A stretch of DNA of 64,000 nt from Lepidonotus clava (GCA_936440205.1 OW387149.1:5414114-5478113), one strand, 5' to 3'. Positions 1-12,379 are shown, counted from the first letter of the stretch. The notes: a model not told the origin generated them from the sequence alone. Numbers and translations: made by a program.

Positions 1-264
1 CAGGACCCCCAGGATCCCCCCTGATCCCTACCCCTTCTGGTAGGCAGACCCCTGGTCTAGGCTGACCGCTGCCTCCCGTGGCCCTGTTTGTTGCTGCAGT
101 GCAGTGAGTAGCGGCGGCCGTATCTGTTATCTGACTGTACAAACAGAACAGGGCGGGTCACTACAGGCACTAAGTGGGCCTCTGAGTGGGCCCAGAACCC
201 TGATGGGGGTAGGGGGGGGGGGGTAAGGATGGCATAACGTTGGGGAAACTGATCGGCAGTGTCC
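1..264. other. Unannotated left edge
   Basis: I see no gene here. The stretch is GC-moderate with a C-rich opening and a run of G at about 215-222. It is either upstream of the receptor gene or inside one of its 5' introns. Confidence 0.4.
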
Positions 265-420
265 TCCCAGGCAAGAATTTAACATTAGTATAACGTTGCA
301 GTAACATTCTACTTGGTTCTGTTTTGGTTCTTGTTGCGTTATTTTGATGGCACTTTCTTTAGTCTTTAGAACCTCACATTGTGACGTTGCACTGTGACAT
401 TATTATAACATTCTGGTGTT
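265..420 (-). repeat. Dispersed repeat, inverted copy of the 47.3-47.5 kb repeat
   Basis: Read on the opposite strand, 47330-47460 lines up with this stretch. Shared words include CCAGGCAAG, GTTGCAGTAA and TTCTGTTTTG, in the same order. The copies are clearly diverged. The family is unknown and no coding sequence is seen. Confidence 0.55.
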
Positions 421-1420
421 ATTTCACAGAAAGATAACGTTATTATAACATTCTATACTAGTAAGGTCTCAACTGCACCAGAATATAGTGTTATTATAAT
501 ACTCTGTCTTGGAGAGTCTCAACATGACATAAAGATATGAAACTGTTACATGGAAGTTTAGCAGGTAACAGATTGACCAACACATTATTGTCACATAACA
601 TGCTTGTTACGTCACTGCTTGCCTGGGCTGTCATGATTCCGGAATGGTTCATCGCTTCATCAGCAGAACTTTATTCATGTAAAGCGATGATGGAATTACA
701 TATAATTAAAGAGAAAAAAGGAAGGTATTCTAAAGACCAATACGTACTAAAAGTACCTTGGTGGATCTCAAACCTCAATATTGTCTCTGATACCTGATAC
801 TTTTATCCTGGTAGATATCATGGTCAAAGTCAGTCTGACTACTGAAATCCACTCTGTGAAAGGGGCGTTCTTTATACCATATATATAAATGTTGCCCCTA
901 ACGACAACGACAGGGGCATTAGAAATAGAGACATGCGACATCGGAAACCTCGTCAAGGGCCCGATATCTGGGCAACTTTTAAACAACTGCCACGATCATC
1001 ATATCCTGGTATAATATTATGGGGTCCGAAGCCTCACTTGCCAGAGTCTCTACCATGATAACTTGGTCCTTACCTCATAGACAAATACATACTGATACTG
1101 AAATACACCAGGCATGAGGCCCCCCAGCATGCTTAGAGTCGAATAGGGCGAGAGGGTTGTTTTGCTGGATTGAACATTTCAACACTTAAGTATGAGTTTG
1201 TAAATGTGAGACTGAATAAGAAATAAGTTAGTGACCTTTCACTCTGGGATTGAGCCTGCACCGGGTCGATTCCCCACGCGATCTGCCCCTGGTAGGGTGA
1301 AGGGGGTGTTTCTGTTTCTGTAATGTGGACGACTTACCGTCACGTAGCGATTTGAGCTGGTTTGGGGAAGGTGAAAAGGTCAGTTTTCACTCAAAGTTCT
1401 CTAATCATGCCCAGATGGTA
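421..1420. other. No gene recognised
   Basis: This is AT-rich sequence with only short chance frames. The 86-residue frame at 537-797 has no recognisable domain, no good splice context and no coding-like base composition, so I do not call it. Confidence 0.4.
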
Positions 1421-1905
1421 ACACGTTTGCCTGCAGCCAGTAAGCACGTCCCACATTGGGTATATCCCAGTGATGGACAAGGATGAGAGAAAATTACCAT
1501 AGAATCCATCCTTGTCTCCTCGAGTTGGGGTTACTGGAATAAGCAAGAATTGTATTTTTCTACATCCCAAAGTATGGTTTAGATTTTATGTTTTCTTGAT
1601 TTTATCAATTGACGGATTTACAGGTTTGCCAGCCAATCAAAGTGCTGTCTTTCATGGCGAAATAGGGTTGGACATTATAGGTTCAGCTGACAGGCTTTAA
1701 CATTGGTTCCTATGTCAGTATGGGAAATCAGCCAACATGTAAAGCTGCATTATACAAATTTTAGAGATAATCTGTCAACCAAATTGCTTGGGTTGATTTT
1801 GTATTATGCAATTGTCTTCAGGGACTAAACACAGAATTTATTTCAAAGATATTTCATTTTAAACTCTAATGTTTGTGTAAACTGGTATGGGGTTATTGTA
1901 CATAA
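1421..1905 (+). repeat. Dispersed repeat R1, copy 1
   Basis: A diverged copy lies at about 43435-43905 in the same orientation. Shared blocks include a palindromic-looking stretch near GCCAGCCAATCAAA, the word TTTAACATTGGTTCCT, and the region around AATCTGTCAACCAAATTG. The beginning (about 1410-1470) has weak A-box and B-box-like words, so the family could be a tRNA-headed SINE joined to a longer body. I could not define clean ends or target duplications. Confidence 0.6.
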
Positions 1906-2329
1906 AGAGAGACCAGCAGGAGGGGCTTACATTTAACATTGTTTATATCAAAACAGCATTGGTTCCAATCTTTATCCAAGCCCTCTCTGTGCAATGCTTT
2001 CTACCATTGAATACAGAGTGAGTCAGAGTCAGAGACAGAATGCCAGTTGAGATTAGTGCTGTTATATCAACTCATACAGCTAGACCGATTTAGGGTTGCC
2101 GATCTGATGGGTACATGTAGGATGAAGTCTAAGACACTTTTATTTAATTTATTTAATGCTGAACTGAGGTCAACTCAACACAATGCAGCATAGTTTTGCA
2201 GCTAATCACAAGATGAGGGCCTCTCTTGTTAAAATTACACTGCCGACTCGATAAGTTGTTTGATGGTTGATTCTGGCCTGTGCCATACAGCTTGTGTATG
2301 ACAGGTTGATACTGTGCACGTCATATGGC

Positions 2330-2720
2330 CTGTGCAACACGTTCAAAGACAGGACAACAGCCCACATCTGTCATTCGAGTACTGGCCTATTTATAGTAGA
2401 TATATGACGCGACGACAGCAGTGGCCTATTCTGTACAGTAGATATATGACGGGATGACAACCCACATCTTTCATGGTCAGCACTGGCCTATTCTGTACAG
2501 TAGACACATAACGGGATGACAACCCACCTCTTTCATGGTCAGTACTGGCCTATTCTGTTCAGTAGATATATCACGGGATGACAACCCACATCTTTCACGG
2601 TCAGTACTGGCCTATTCTGTACAGTAGATATATGACGGGACGACAACCCACATCTTTCACGGGCAGTACTGGCTAATACTGCACATCAGATGCATAAAGG
2701 GATGACTACATACATCTTTC
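2330..2720. repeat. Minisatellite, 62-bp unit
   Basis: Units begin with ACGGGATGACAACCCAC at about 2449, 2511, 2573 and 2635. The spacing is 62 bp, and degenerate copies lie on both sides. There are about six copies, all diverged at several positions. Confidence 0.85.
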
Positions 2721-3582
2721 ATATTTGCATCGGCGTAAGCCAAACAAGAGATGTCAAAAGGATGACTGGGTACATTGTTTGGTTGTTATTAGCCTATGCA
2801 ACACTTTATTTAATACCCTTCTGCTATCTAAACTGCTGGTAGGAGTTTACAATGCCTATGATACTGTTTGCAGGGGTAGTCTGTCCCTGACCATTCCACC
2901 AACTATGCGCCCATGTCTCATGAAAGCCCACACAACTTTGAGCTGCAATATCAGCGGGATTTGACAATTTTTTTTTTTAATTTTATTTCAGAATCAACTT
3001 CACGTACACATAATTGTTCATGTCCTTCCAGCTGACATGGGTTTTGGAGATGATAATGATAGAAAAATTATTTAATAAAACATATTAATGAACACTATGA
3101 ACACTATTTAAGCGAGAACAATTGTGCAATTGCAAGTTAATGATGATACAACATGTAGGATTGAAATAATTGCCTGAAATTGCCACCTTGGAGTATTTTA
3201 CACCTATGTAGTGAAGAATGTTATCTCTAATATGTGTGATTTTTCTGCAATGTCATCATATCGCAGCTCAGTTCGTGTAGTGTAATACCGCCTTGATAGT
3301 GCCCCTGTATTTGAAGGTCATCTACCCTACCTCAGCGGTCATCCTTCAGCCCCAACTCCCCGTCCCAGGCAGCAATTAGGTTAACAGGTACCTTAATTGT
3401 GTCATTGGGAGGTTCCAGCTGCGTGTTACATCACACAGGTCGGGGCTCGGGTGGAGGTTAATGAGGCTGGCACGGCTACACTGATCACTGCTGTTCTGAC
3501 GTAATGCGTATTGCTGCCACAGGTAGATGCATCACCTTCGCTGTTATAGTATAGGTCATCACAGAGGTCAGCCAGCCCCAGC
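2721..3582. other. No gene recognised
   Basis: A T-run and AT-rich sequence at about 2967-3150 give way to more GC-balanced sequence. No exon, RNA gene or mobile-element end could be supported. Confidence 0.35.
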
Positions 3583-4345
3583 AACAGCCTGCCCTGCCCA
3601 CAGCCCCTGACCTGCCCACAGCCCCTGACCTGCCCACAGCCCCTGATCTGTTCTGCCCACAGCCCCTGACCTGCCTGCCCACAGCCCCTGCCCTGCCCAC
3701 AGCCCTTGACCTGACTGCCCACAGCCCCTGACCTGCCTGCCCACAGCCCCTGCCCTGCCCACAGCCCCTGACCTGCCTGACCACAGCCCCTGACCTGCCC
3801 ACAGCCCCTGACCTGTCACCAGCCCCTGACCTGACTGACCACAGCCCCTGCCCTGCCTGCCCACAGCCCCTGCCCTGCCCACAGCCCCTGCCCTGCCCTG
3901 CTCACAGCCCCTGACCTGCCTGCCCACAGCCCCTGACCTGACCTGCCCACAGCCCCTGACCTGCCCACAGCCCCTGACCTGCCCACAACCCCTGACCTGC
4001 CCTGCCCATAGCCCCTGCCCTGCCCACAGCCCACAGCCCCTGCCCACAGTCCCTGCCCTGACCACAGCCCCTGACCTGCTCACACACCCTGCTCACAGCC
4101 CCTGACCTGCTCACACACCCTGCTCACAGCCCCTGACCTGCTCACAGCCCCTGCCCTGCCCACATCCCCTGACCTGACTGACCACAGCCCCTGCCCTGCC
4201 CTGCTCACAGACCCTGACCTGACTGACCACAGCCCCTGCCCTGCTCACAGACCCTGACCTGCCCACAGCCCCTGACCTGACTGACCACGGCCCCTGACCT
4301 GACTGACCAAAGCCCCTGACCTGCCTGATCACAATCTCAATCTTG
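3583..4345. repeat. C-rich minisatellite, units of about 18 bp
   Basis: The array repeats CCCCTGACCTGCCCACAG with many length variants. Because the unit is near a multiple of three, it leaves long open frames on the - strand (Gly/Ala/Val/Arg/Gln-rich). These are repeat artefacts and not genes. One strand is very C-rich and the other G-rich. Confidence 0.9.
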
Positions 4346-4729
4346 TTGGTCCCTAGATACAATTTTGCATGCCGTGAATTGAAACGTAGACAGAACACAA
4401 ATGCCGCCAAAGAGCAATACACATACTGCTTTGCTCATCATTGTCCTTCTCATGTGGGGAGGTTGAGTTCACCCATTTGACAGTATCCTCTTTTTGATGA
4501 TAAAAGGTGTGAAGTGCATTGCACGCTTTGTCATGGGATGAGCCACACATACCATGTGAAGGAGTGAATCACAATATGCCCGATGCAATGGGGACATCAT
4601 GAGTTCAGCTACCGGTCACTCCCATATGGCTATGACCCTTACCATTATGTATATATCCATATCTGATTTTGTATAATATCCGATCTGTGATTACACAACA
4701 CTTGTCAAAATGTAAATATCATGGTCATA

Positions 4730-4945
4730 CCAAGTTGGTTCAGATGATGAGGAGTATTGGTGAGTTCCAGTAGGGTTATGATGTAGGGGTGGTTGCCCAT
4801 ACCAGGTAGGCCATGGTGGGGAGTGGTGCTAGGGTAGTTGCCTATACCCAGTATGCGAGTAGGATACTCATACTTGGTGGGTCATGGTGTGTTGGTAGGT
4901 GCCCATACCAGGTGGATCATGAAGGGAGATATGTTCCTTCGCTAT
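4730..4945. repeat. Degenerate tandem repeat around TGCCCATACCAGG
   Basis: About three or four diverged copies share the words TGCCCATACCAGGT and ATGGTG at intervals of roughly 60 bp. This is an old minisatellite. Confidence 0.5.
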
Positions 4946-5179
4946 GGTAATGTGTTGCTTTGACTGCTCATAATAGTGTGGTTATTTGTATGAGTTGGTG
5001 CCCATACAAGTTTGGTCCTGCATTGTTTAAAATACCAATTCATTCTATTCATTTAACAACAGTTCATACCACTTTTATCTGTGGGTCGATGCTCAATTTT
5101 ACTTACACCTTTCCCATAGTTTGTGGATTAAGGTGTGACATTCAGATGCTGCCAGACGTCATCATCCCAAAGCAATGAC

Positions 5180-5668
5180 CTGCCAGGTTGAAGGCGACAT
5201 TGTGGGGTGTTGGGTATGTAGGGGATATGGTGGTTCTATGGAGAAGAAATATGTCAGGCTTGTAGGGACGTAGGTTACATGCTGGGACTATAGGGACACG
5301 GTGCCGGACATAGGGCACACAATGACTATTCAGGGATATAAGGCCTACTGAAGGCCTGGACATGAGGCACAGGTTTCACGTGTAGGGATGTAGGGTTAAA
5401 AGGTGCGCAGTGGGCCTGGACATCCCTACCTCCCTACAGACGGGCCTGTAGGGACAAAGGTAACAGTTGGTCCATAGGGACATAGAGCACATGTTGGGCA
5501 TGTAGGTATTGCTTTGATGATGTAGGGCATACTGTGGTTCTGTAGAGGCGTAGGCCACACACTGGCTCTTAATGGGTGTAAGGCATACTGAGGGCCTAGA
5601 CATGGGGCACAGGTTTGACATGAAGAGATGTTGGGGACAGGCCTATTTGTAGGGTTAACGGGCACACA
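5180..5668. repeat. Degenerate relative of the 95-bp minisatellite
   Basis: Scattered words such as TGTAGGGA, ACATAGGGCACA and GGGCCTGGACAT recur irregularly and resemble parts of the array that follows. It reads as the decayed flank of that array. Confidence 0.55.
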
Positions 5669-6062
5669 CCGAGCCCGTAGGGACATCCCTACTTCCCCAC
5701 AGACATGTCGGGTCAGTAGGGACGTACGACACACAGTGGACCTCTGGGGACATCGGGCTGACTGTGGACCTGTAGGGACATCCCTACTTCCCCACAGACA
5801 TGTCGGGCCCGTAGGGACATACGGCACACAGTGGACCTCTGGGGACATCGGGCTGACTGTGGACCTGTAGGGACATCCCTACTCCCCCACAGACATGCCG
5901 GGCCAGTAGGGACGTACGGCACACAGTGGACCTCTGGGGACATCGGGCTGACTGTGGACCTGTAGGGACATCCCTACTGCCCCACAGACATGTCGGGCCA
6001 GTAGGGACGTACGGCACACAGTGGACCTCTGGGGACATCGGGCTGACTGTGGACCTGCAGGG
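5669..6062. repeat. Minisatellite, 95-bp unit
   Basis: CCTGTAGGGACATCCCTACT occurs at 5769, 5864 and 5959, exactly 95 bp apart, with a further copy upstream. Each unit holds the small inverted repeat GTAGGGA-CA-TCCCTAC. The copies are nearly identical, so amplification or homogenisation is recent. Confidence 0.9.
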
Positions 6063-6254
6063 ACCCACAGGAGAGTGGGAATGTTCTGGGCGTCTTAAAC
6101 CTGATGGGATATACAGGGAACTGCAAAACTGGGGTGGGCCTCGAGTCTGTAGTGATGGGTATAAAATGTGGGTGTCTGGACGTGTATGTATACATGTCTA
6201 CACACTCTGGGCAAGAAGGACAGAAACAGTGAAAGGCAATATCATAAGACACAG

Positions 6255-6285
6255 CAACGAGTATAGACAAAGTCTATACTCGTTG
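6255..6285. other. Perfect 14-bp inverted repeat (hairpin)
   Basis: CAACGAGTATAGAC is followed by AAA and then its exact reverse complement. The two arms and loop cover 31 bp. It could extrude as a cruciform or fold as an RNA hairpin. No function is evident. Confidence 0.8.
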
Positions 6286-6970
6286 GACACAGGAGGTACT
6301 CAGGAATAATCATTTTTTTGACGTGGTGTTTTCCTGCTACAGCAAGAAAACAGTTTTCCCAATTATAGATAGGTACGAATAGTTTGCTATAAGACGGGAG
6401 CTAGCCTCAGAGACTGGAACTGGGATCTAGTACAAGCACTGGTGATGGGGACTGCCCTGATTCCTCGCTGCATTCACGCCAAGACCCGGTACGCCACATG
6501 AACGGCCACGGTCACGGCTATACGGTAACGGCAGTGAGACTAAGCAATGTGTGCAATGTGAGCGTTAGACGGCGGGCCGCGCGTGGAGGAGGAGGCAGGA
6601 GGCGAGCACGGAGACCTCACAGGAGCAGCAGCAGGAGGAGCGGCGGGCACTGGAGGCGGTAGACTGTAGGCACGTCCACGTCTGCAAGGTGCTCAAACTA
6701 GTATTATGCAAGAGGTACCTAGGTCATGGAAGGACTGCTGAGGCGGCGGCAGCAGCAGCAGAGAGCCTGGTGCTGCGGCGACCAGGAGGAGGGAGGGAGG
6801 GGGTGGGAGGGGAGAGTAGGGGGTGGGAGTATGAGGGGAGGGGGGAGTAGGTGGGAGGGAGTGGGGGGAAGGCAGCGTCCAGCCGGCGCAGCGCCGACCA
6901 TTGAGCGCCGGCTTACGCCCTCAGCTGCCGCCAGCAGGCGCTGCGTGCTGGTCGCGCAACCCGGATTCTG

Positions 6971-6983
6971 GTTGCTAGGCAAC
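6971..6983. promoter_or_regulatory. RFX X-box-like motif
   Basis: GTTGCTAGGCAAC is a near-palindromic match to the RFX-factor X-box (GTNRCC, 0-3 bases, RGYAAC). It sits within the GC-rich patch. Confidence 0.5.
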
Positions 6984-7083
6984 CGCTGAAAGTAGTGCAG
7001 GGCGGGCGGTGCTGACGGCGGCGCTGGTGCTGCTGGGTCTCGGCGAGATGGGCGCGTGAGGCTACATGGTTAGATAGCTGCCA

Positions 7084-7097
7084 GAAACCATGGCAAC
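7084..7097. promoter_or_regulatory. RFX X-box-like motif
   Basis: GAAACCATGGCAAC keeps the 3' half-site ATGGCAAC perfectly and the 5' half-site imperfectly. It lies about 100 bp from the motif at 6971. Confidence 0.4.
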
Positions 7098-7189
7098 TGA
7101 CGCTCTATCTACATAGGATTCCCGTTGCTCAGGAGGATGATTGGCCGTCAATCGATGGCTGTGAGGAGAGGAGAGGAGACCCTGCCCCA

Positions 7190-7835
7190 ACCCTGCTCTG
7201 GCCCTCGGCCCTACCCTAGGCCTGTCCCTCCCTGTCCCTCCTCCTCACCTGGCCCCCTGGCCCTCCCCTGTCCCTCCCCTGCCTCTCTTTACCCCTCCCC
7301 TACCATTCACCGGTCCCTCCTCTGGGCCCTCCTTTGCCATTATCCTGTCCCTCTTCTGCTCCTCCCCTGACCCCCTGTCCCCCCCCTGCCCTTCCCCTGC
7401 TCCTGTCCTGCCCTTCTCCTGACCCTCTGACCCTGCCTTCCTCTGACCCTACCCTGTCTCTCCCCTGCCCCCTGCCCTGCACCCACCCTGCGCCTCCCCT
7501 GCCATTCCTCTGTATCCTGCCCTGCCCCCCTGCCTCCTGACCTGTACCTGCCCTGTACCTGCCTTAATTGCATCTGCCATGCCCTTCCTCTGCCCCCTGC
7601 CCTGCCCTGCCAGTCCCCTGCCCCCTGCCCTGCCCTGCCCTTCCTCTGCCCCATGCCCTGCCCTGCCCTGCCAGTCCCCTGCCCCCTGCCCTGCCCTGCC
7701 CTTCCTCTGCCCCCTGCCCTGCCCTGCCAGTCCCCTGCCCCCTGCCCTGCCCTGCCCTTCCTCTGCCCCCTGCCCTGCCCTGCCCTGCCCTGCCAGTCCC
7801 CAGTCCCCTGCCCTGCCCTGCCGCTCCCCAGCCTA
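7190..7835. repeat. C-rich minisatellite (CCTGCC-based)
   Basis: From about 7190 the sequence is CCT/CCC-rich. From about 7575 it becomes a regular array built from CCCTGCCCTGCC, TTCCTCTGCCCC and AGTCCCCTGCCC blocks, in higher-order units of about 60 bp. Long Pro/Ala/Leu frames on + and Arg/Gly/Gln frames on - are artefacts. Confidence 0.85.
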
Positions 7836-7946
7836 GCAGGCAGAGTAACCCAACCAGCGGCCAGTAGCCTACGTAAACAAACAGCTGCCAGGGGCGGGCG
7901 GCCCCTCCCTCCCCCTCCCCCGCCTGTCGCCACTTAACATACAAGG

Positions 7947-8545
7947 CGACAATACGGAGAATAGACGGGCATAGCGGCCCGTGTAGGCCGGGGGGAAATA
8001 GACGGGCATAGCTGCCCATGTAGGCCAGAGGTAGACGGGCATAGCAGCCCATGTAGGCTGGGGGAGAATAAATGGGCATAGTGGCCCATGTAGGCCAGGG
8101 GAGAATAGGTAGGCATAGCAGCCCATGTAGGCCGGGGGTAGACGAGCATAGCAGCCCGTGTAGGCCAGGGGTAGACGGGCATAGCGGCCCATGTAGGCCG
8201 GGGGTAGACGGGCATAGCGGCCCGTGTAGGCCGGGGGTAGACGGGCATAGCTGCCCATGTAGGCCAGGGGTAGATGGGCATAGCTGCCCGCGTAGGCCAG
8301 GGGTAGATGAGCATAGCTGCCCGCGTAGGCCAGGGGTAGACGGCATAGCTGCCCGCATAGGCCAGGGTAGACGGGCATAGCGGCCAGTGTAGGCTTGGGG
8401 TAGACGGGCATAGCGGCCCATGTAGGCCGGGGTAGACGGGCATAGTGGCTTGTGAAGGCCGGAGGTAGACAGGCATAACGGCCCATGTAGGCCGGGGAAG
8501 AATTGACAGACATAGCGGCCCGTGTAGGCCAGGGGCATCACCAGG
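7947..8545. repeat. Minisatellite, 33-bp unit
   Basis: The unit TAGACGGGCATAGCGGCCCA plus TGTAGGCCGGGGG recurs about 16 times, with 36- and 39-bp variants. Because 33 is divisible by three, all - strand frames stay open (325, 214 and 208 residues, with repeats like GLHGPLCPSTP). I see no start, splice or domain signal and treat these as non-coding. Confidence 0.9.
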
Positions 8546-8649
8546 GCCCCCTCCAGCCACAGTTGTCTGTCACCAGCATGTCACCGGGCTGTAAGGAGTA
8601 TGGCTCGGGTGGGGGGGACTCCGTCCTCAATACTCCACCCTAACGCACA

Positions 8650-8870
8650 TTTATACATTCAACCAAGGCCGAGTGTGCACCTCCTCTATGCCCCTACTCC
8701 CCAACACCCCACGTGTTTACATTCAGCCAAGGCAGAGTGTGAACCTCCCCCCTGCTCATACTCCGTACCACTTCATGTTTTTACATTCAACCAAGGCTGA
8801 CCACCCAACCTCTTCTCACAGACAGTTCCAATGTTTACAAAACAGGCACCAGAGACTGGGTGTGAACCAT
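8650..8870. repeat. Tandem repeat, about 65-bp unit, three copies
   Basis: The word CATTCAACCAAGGC or a close variant occurs at about 8657, 8722 and 8787, each followed by GAGTGTG and a C-rich tail. Confidence 0.65.
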
Positions 8871-9189
8871 CTCTCCCCCTCTAATCTACCCTAAGCCTTC
8901 CCCATTGTATATCTTTACAGTTAGCTAGCCTCCTCCATACGGTGTCCTCCAAAAACGAACTCTCCTCTCTGGTCTTGATCCAGACTATACAACAATGCAA
9001 TCATTCCGAGTGTCAGGTAATTAAATGTAACTAATAAAAGGTGTCAAGGCCAAAGTCAATTATATAACTTAAAGTGCTCTGGGATGTGATGTTCTACTGA
9101 CGTTGTTGGTAGCCAATTGATATGGACTTTGGTATTATTTGAAAGGTATTCCTCTGATTCAGCAAACTGTCAAAGAGTGGATAGTATTC

Positions 9190-9972
9190 TCTGCTTCTGC
9201 CTGAGCCCAGTGTGGAGCCTGGACCCTTAGCCTAGGTCCCAGGGCGGTGCCTGGGACCTTAGTGCAGGTCCCTGGGCCATGTCTGGGCCCCATATTACAG
9301 AATCCAGGGCAGTGCCTGGACCCTCAGTGCAGGTCCCAGGGCAGTGCCTGGACCTTTAGTGCAGTTCCCAGGGTAGTGCCTGGACCCTTAGTGCAGGCCC
9401 CAGGGCAGTGCCTGGACCCTCAGTGCAGGTCCCAGGGCAGTGCCTGGACATTTAGTGCAGTTCCCAGGGTAGTGCCTGGACCCTTAGTGCAGGTCCCAGG
9501 GCAGTGCCTGGACCCTTAGTGCAGGTCCCAGGGCAGTGCCTGGACCCTTAGTTCAGGTCCCAGGGTGGTGCCTGGACCCTTAGTGCAGGTCCCAGGGCAG
9601 TGCCTGGACCCTTAGTGCAGGTCCCAAGGTGGTGCCTGGACCCTTAGTGCAGGTCCCAGAGCAGTGCCTGGACCCTTAGTGCAGGTCCCAAGGTGGTGCC
9701 TGGACCCTTAGTGCAGGTCCCAGGGCAGTGCCTGGACCTTTAGTGCAGGTCCCAGGGCAGTGCCTGGACCCTTAGTGCAGGTCCCAGGGTAGTGCCTGGA
9801 CCCTTAGTGCAGGTCCCAGGGCAGTGCCTGGACCCTTAGTGCAGGTCCCAAGATGGTGCCTGGACCCTTAGTGCAGGTCCCAGGGCAGTGCCTGGACCCT
9901 TAGTGCAGGTCCCAAGATGGTGCCTGGACCCTTAGTACAGGTCCCAGGGTAGTGCCTGGACCCTTAGTGCAG
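9190..9972. repeat. Minisatellite, 32-bp unit
   Basis: CCTGGACCCTTAGTGCAGGT followed by CCCAGGGCAGTG repeats about 24 times. Variants such as AAGGTGGTG or AAGATGGTG recur at regular intervals, which shows higher-order duplication of blocks of units. Confidence 0.9.
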
Positions 9973-11163
9973 CCTCCAAACTCTCTGCTCATATTTACAG
10001 CATTCATCAGTGTCATTATCATATTCACTGTAATTAGAGATTTATTGGTTTGACCATATCTAATCTAGCCAGAAGTGGGATGATACTTCGGCAACAATAG
10101 TAAGTGAGTAATTCGACTTAGCACGATGTTTTGATTACCGTCATGTGAGAGGTTGAGGGCAAATCACAAAAGGATGTCTGCCATTAGTTAGAACACTAGG
10201 ATAAACTTTCGCTTTTTAGCATATTCTAATATATATAGGATATAAGCAGTAATCATGGGAGTAAAAAAGAGAAGTATTATTGGAGTGTCTCTTATTAACT
10301 GTGAAGCTAATTCAATGAAAGGGCCTGGCTAGAGAACGATCCTGAGCATTCGTCTGGTATATTACATCTTGGGTTGCAGTAGACAGTTATGTGATATCAG
10401 AGTATAGAAATAGGCTGCTATCAGCCGCTGTCTAACATATACATGTATAATGAATGCCAAGGGAAAGGGGACATGTTATCCCAAACTCGCCCAGTCCCAT
10501 GGTGGGGGGGAGGGGGGAGGTGACTGGCCTTCTCAGTGCCCAGAAGTGTGTGACCAGGGTTTGAAAAGAGACCCATTTTGAAGGACACATTTCACTGTAA
10601 AACATAACCAATAAGGAAGGGATGCACTAAATGATTGATACCCCTATAATATACTACTATCTTTGTTTTTAATAGAAATATATATCAGTATTTCATTTAG
10701 TCTTTTTTATGCCTTCACTTTCATTTATTTGGTTTAGTAAAGCTAGAGTTAGCTCAGTTTGGACAGTCTTCTACATCATTGTGTATAATTCCTTTGCTAC
10801 CCATATAGAGTGAATTATCAAATTTTACACCCTTTTCGATTCTTACTCATTTCACTCACTTGAGGCAGAAAAGGACCCAATGTCCTTCACCTTTTGATAC
10901 ACGCATGCGAGCCTAGTTGAGGCGTAGTTGCAAACCTGGGTGCCCAGTGTGTAAAGTTTACTTCGGATATAGAATAAAGCGGATGCGGATATATATATAA
11001 TAAACAGTTGGGTTGGGGTAGCATTTTTACCCTGTATTCTATAATTTACATATGCCACTTAAAGTGGACGCGAACTTATGACATGGGCCACACTTGGCAA
11101 TGTCTAATGTATGAGAATTAACCAAATATTTATGAGTGAACTTATTTTGAAGTAAGATTGTGC
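9973..11163. other. No gene recognised
   Basis: AT-rich sequence with short chance frames only and a G-run at about 10503-10518. Possibly intronic. Confidence 0.35.
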
Positions 11164-11242
11164 GTTCCACCACTGGGAGGCGAACGACGGCTGCCCACGC
11201 TGATGTCTGGCACCTTACCCATTAGGCCACTACTGAGGGGGC
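11164..11242 (-). pseudogene. tRNA-Arg-like relic or SINE head
   Basis: On the - strand an A-box-like stretch (GTGGCCTAATGGGTAAGG) is followed about 35 bases later by a B-box-like GTTCGCCTCCC. This resembles tRNA-Arg genes. The anticodon arm and acceptor stem do not fold well, so it is a degenerate tRNA or the head of a tRNA-derived SINE and not a working tRNA. Confidence 0.45.
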
Positions 11243-12206
11243 TGTGGTAGGGGCTCTATAAAAATTAATAGACCCATGCTCTAAGAAAGGTTGACTTTTT
11301 CATCCTTTGACAGCCATTCATGAAGCATGTTAATCACACCATAGGAACTTTAGATTCATTTATTGGATACCTGAGGATGTAGAAGACATTATTGTCTTTC
11401 CTTTAAGTGGTTATACAACATTGTAGTCCAATTCTTAATGATTTGATGCGCAAAAGACCTTTCATATCACAAATTTTCACATTTACAACAGAATCCTATA
11501 GTAAATCCCCATAGAGAATATCTAAAATCATCAATTTTTGTACTTTTTCGCCATTTTGAGTTTTTAAAGATTTAGCTGTAAAATTATGAATATACATAAC
11601 AGCCACTAACATCATACATCATTGTAATCTTCAAGTAAAGACAGATATGCCTAATAAAGTTATTTTCACACATCACAAACATTACATTCTTTCTATAGAG
11701 CCTCAAATCAGATTGTAGGAGTTAATGGTAAAAGTTTGTTTCATTTTTCCAATTTTGGTTCTAAATAGAATGTTTTCATTCTATGACGTGTTTTACAAAA
11801 CAAGTCTGGATGGGTTGTCCAATTCGTTCTGAATCCTGTGGTACATGAAGTAATACTGTAACTCATTTACCCAGAAAGTTATGGTTGTTTGAAAAAAATG
11901 CTTTTTTCCATAACTTTTAAAGTCACCCTTTCTTGGTTCATAGGTCATAGTGTTTGGGTGTGTGAGCTCATTTCACTGGTTGCTGGTGTTCTGCCTTGTA
12001 TTTCATAGTAGCATGTATGAGTTGAGATACCAGCATTTATCTCAACTGGCACTCTGCCTCTGGCTCTGACTACTCTGAGTCCAATGATAGTTAGCACTGA
12101 ACATGTGAGGGTTGGTGAAGATTGGAAGCAATGCCATTTTGATATAAGGAATATAATTATTTGTATATAAAGTGCCATGGTGGTTCATCGCGGGTTAAGA
12201 GTATAC
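11243..12206. other. No gene recognised
   Basis: AT-rich sequence without supported features. Confidence 0.3.
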
Positions 12207-12303
12207 ATATATATATATATATATATATATTCACATATTCACAGAGAAAAACTAAACCCAATACTTCTGTTTCCTCACATAATCTTGGGAGCCATAATGT
12301 ATG

Positions 12304-12357
<54 letters not shown>
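12207..12357. repeat. AT/TA microsatellites (two runs)
   Basis: Alternating AT runs lie at about 12207-12231 and 12308-12357, separated by ordinary sequence. The second run abuts the SINE insertion. Confidence 0.9.
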
Positions 12358-12361
<4 letters not shown>

Positions 12362-12379
12362 GGAGAAGTCACTCCCTCT

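Larger units (their letters stand above)
6500..7150 (+). promoter_or_regulatory. GC-rich, CpG-rich promoter-like patch
   Basis: Base composition shifts sharply to G+C with many CpGs. The patch holds two RFX X-box-like motifs (6971-6983 and 7084-7097) and an inverted CCAAT word (GATTGGCCG at about 7139). Open frames here are Arg/Gly-rich low complexity and look untranslated. It could be the promoter or first exon of a transcript, possibly an internal promoter of the receptor gene. The orientation is a guess. Confidence 0.4.

Noticed and set aside
3426-4422. Gly/Arg/Gln-rich - strand frames up to 171 residues
   Set aside because: They arise from the CCCCTGACCTGCCCACAG array.
6719-6989. 87-residue frames on both strands in the GC-rich patch
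   Set aside because: Low-complexity Gly/Arg or Pro/Ser sequence. More likely untranslated promoter DNA.
7564-8560. Long - strand frames with an 11-residue repeat (325, 214 and 208 residues)
   Set aside because: Product of a 33-bp minisatellite and the adjoining CCTGCC array. Several frames open at once.
11164-11242. Functional tRNA gene
   Set aside because: A- and B-box words are present but the acceptor and anticodon arms do not pair.
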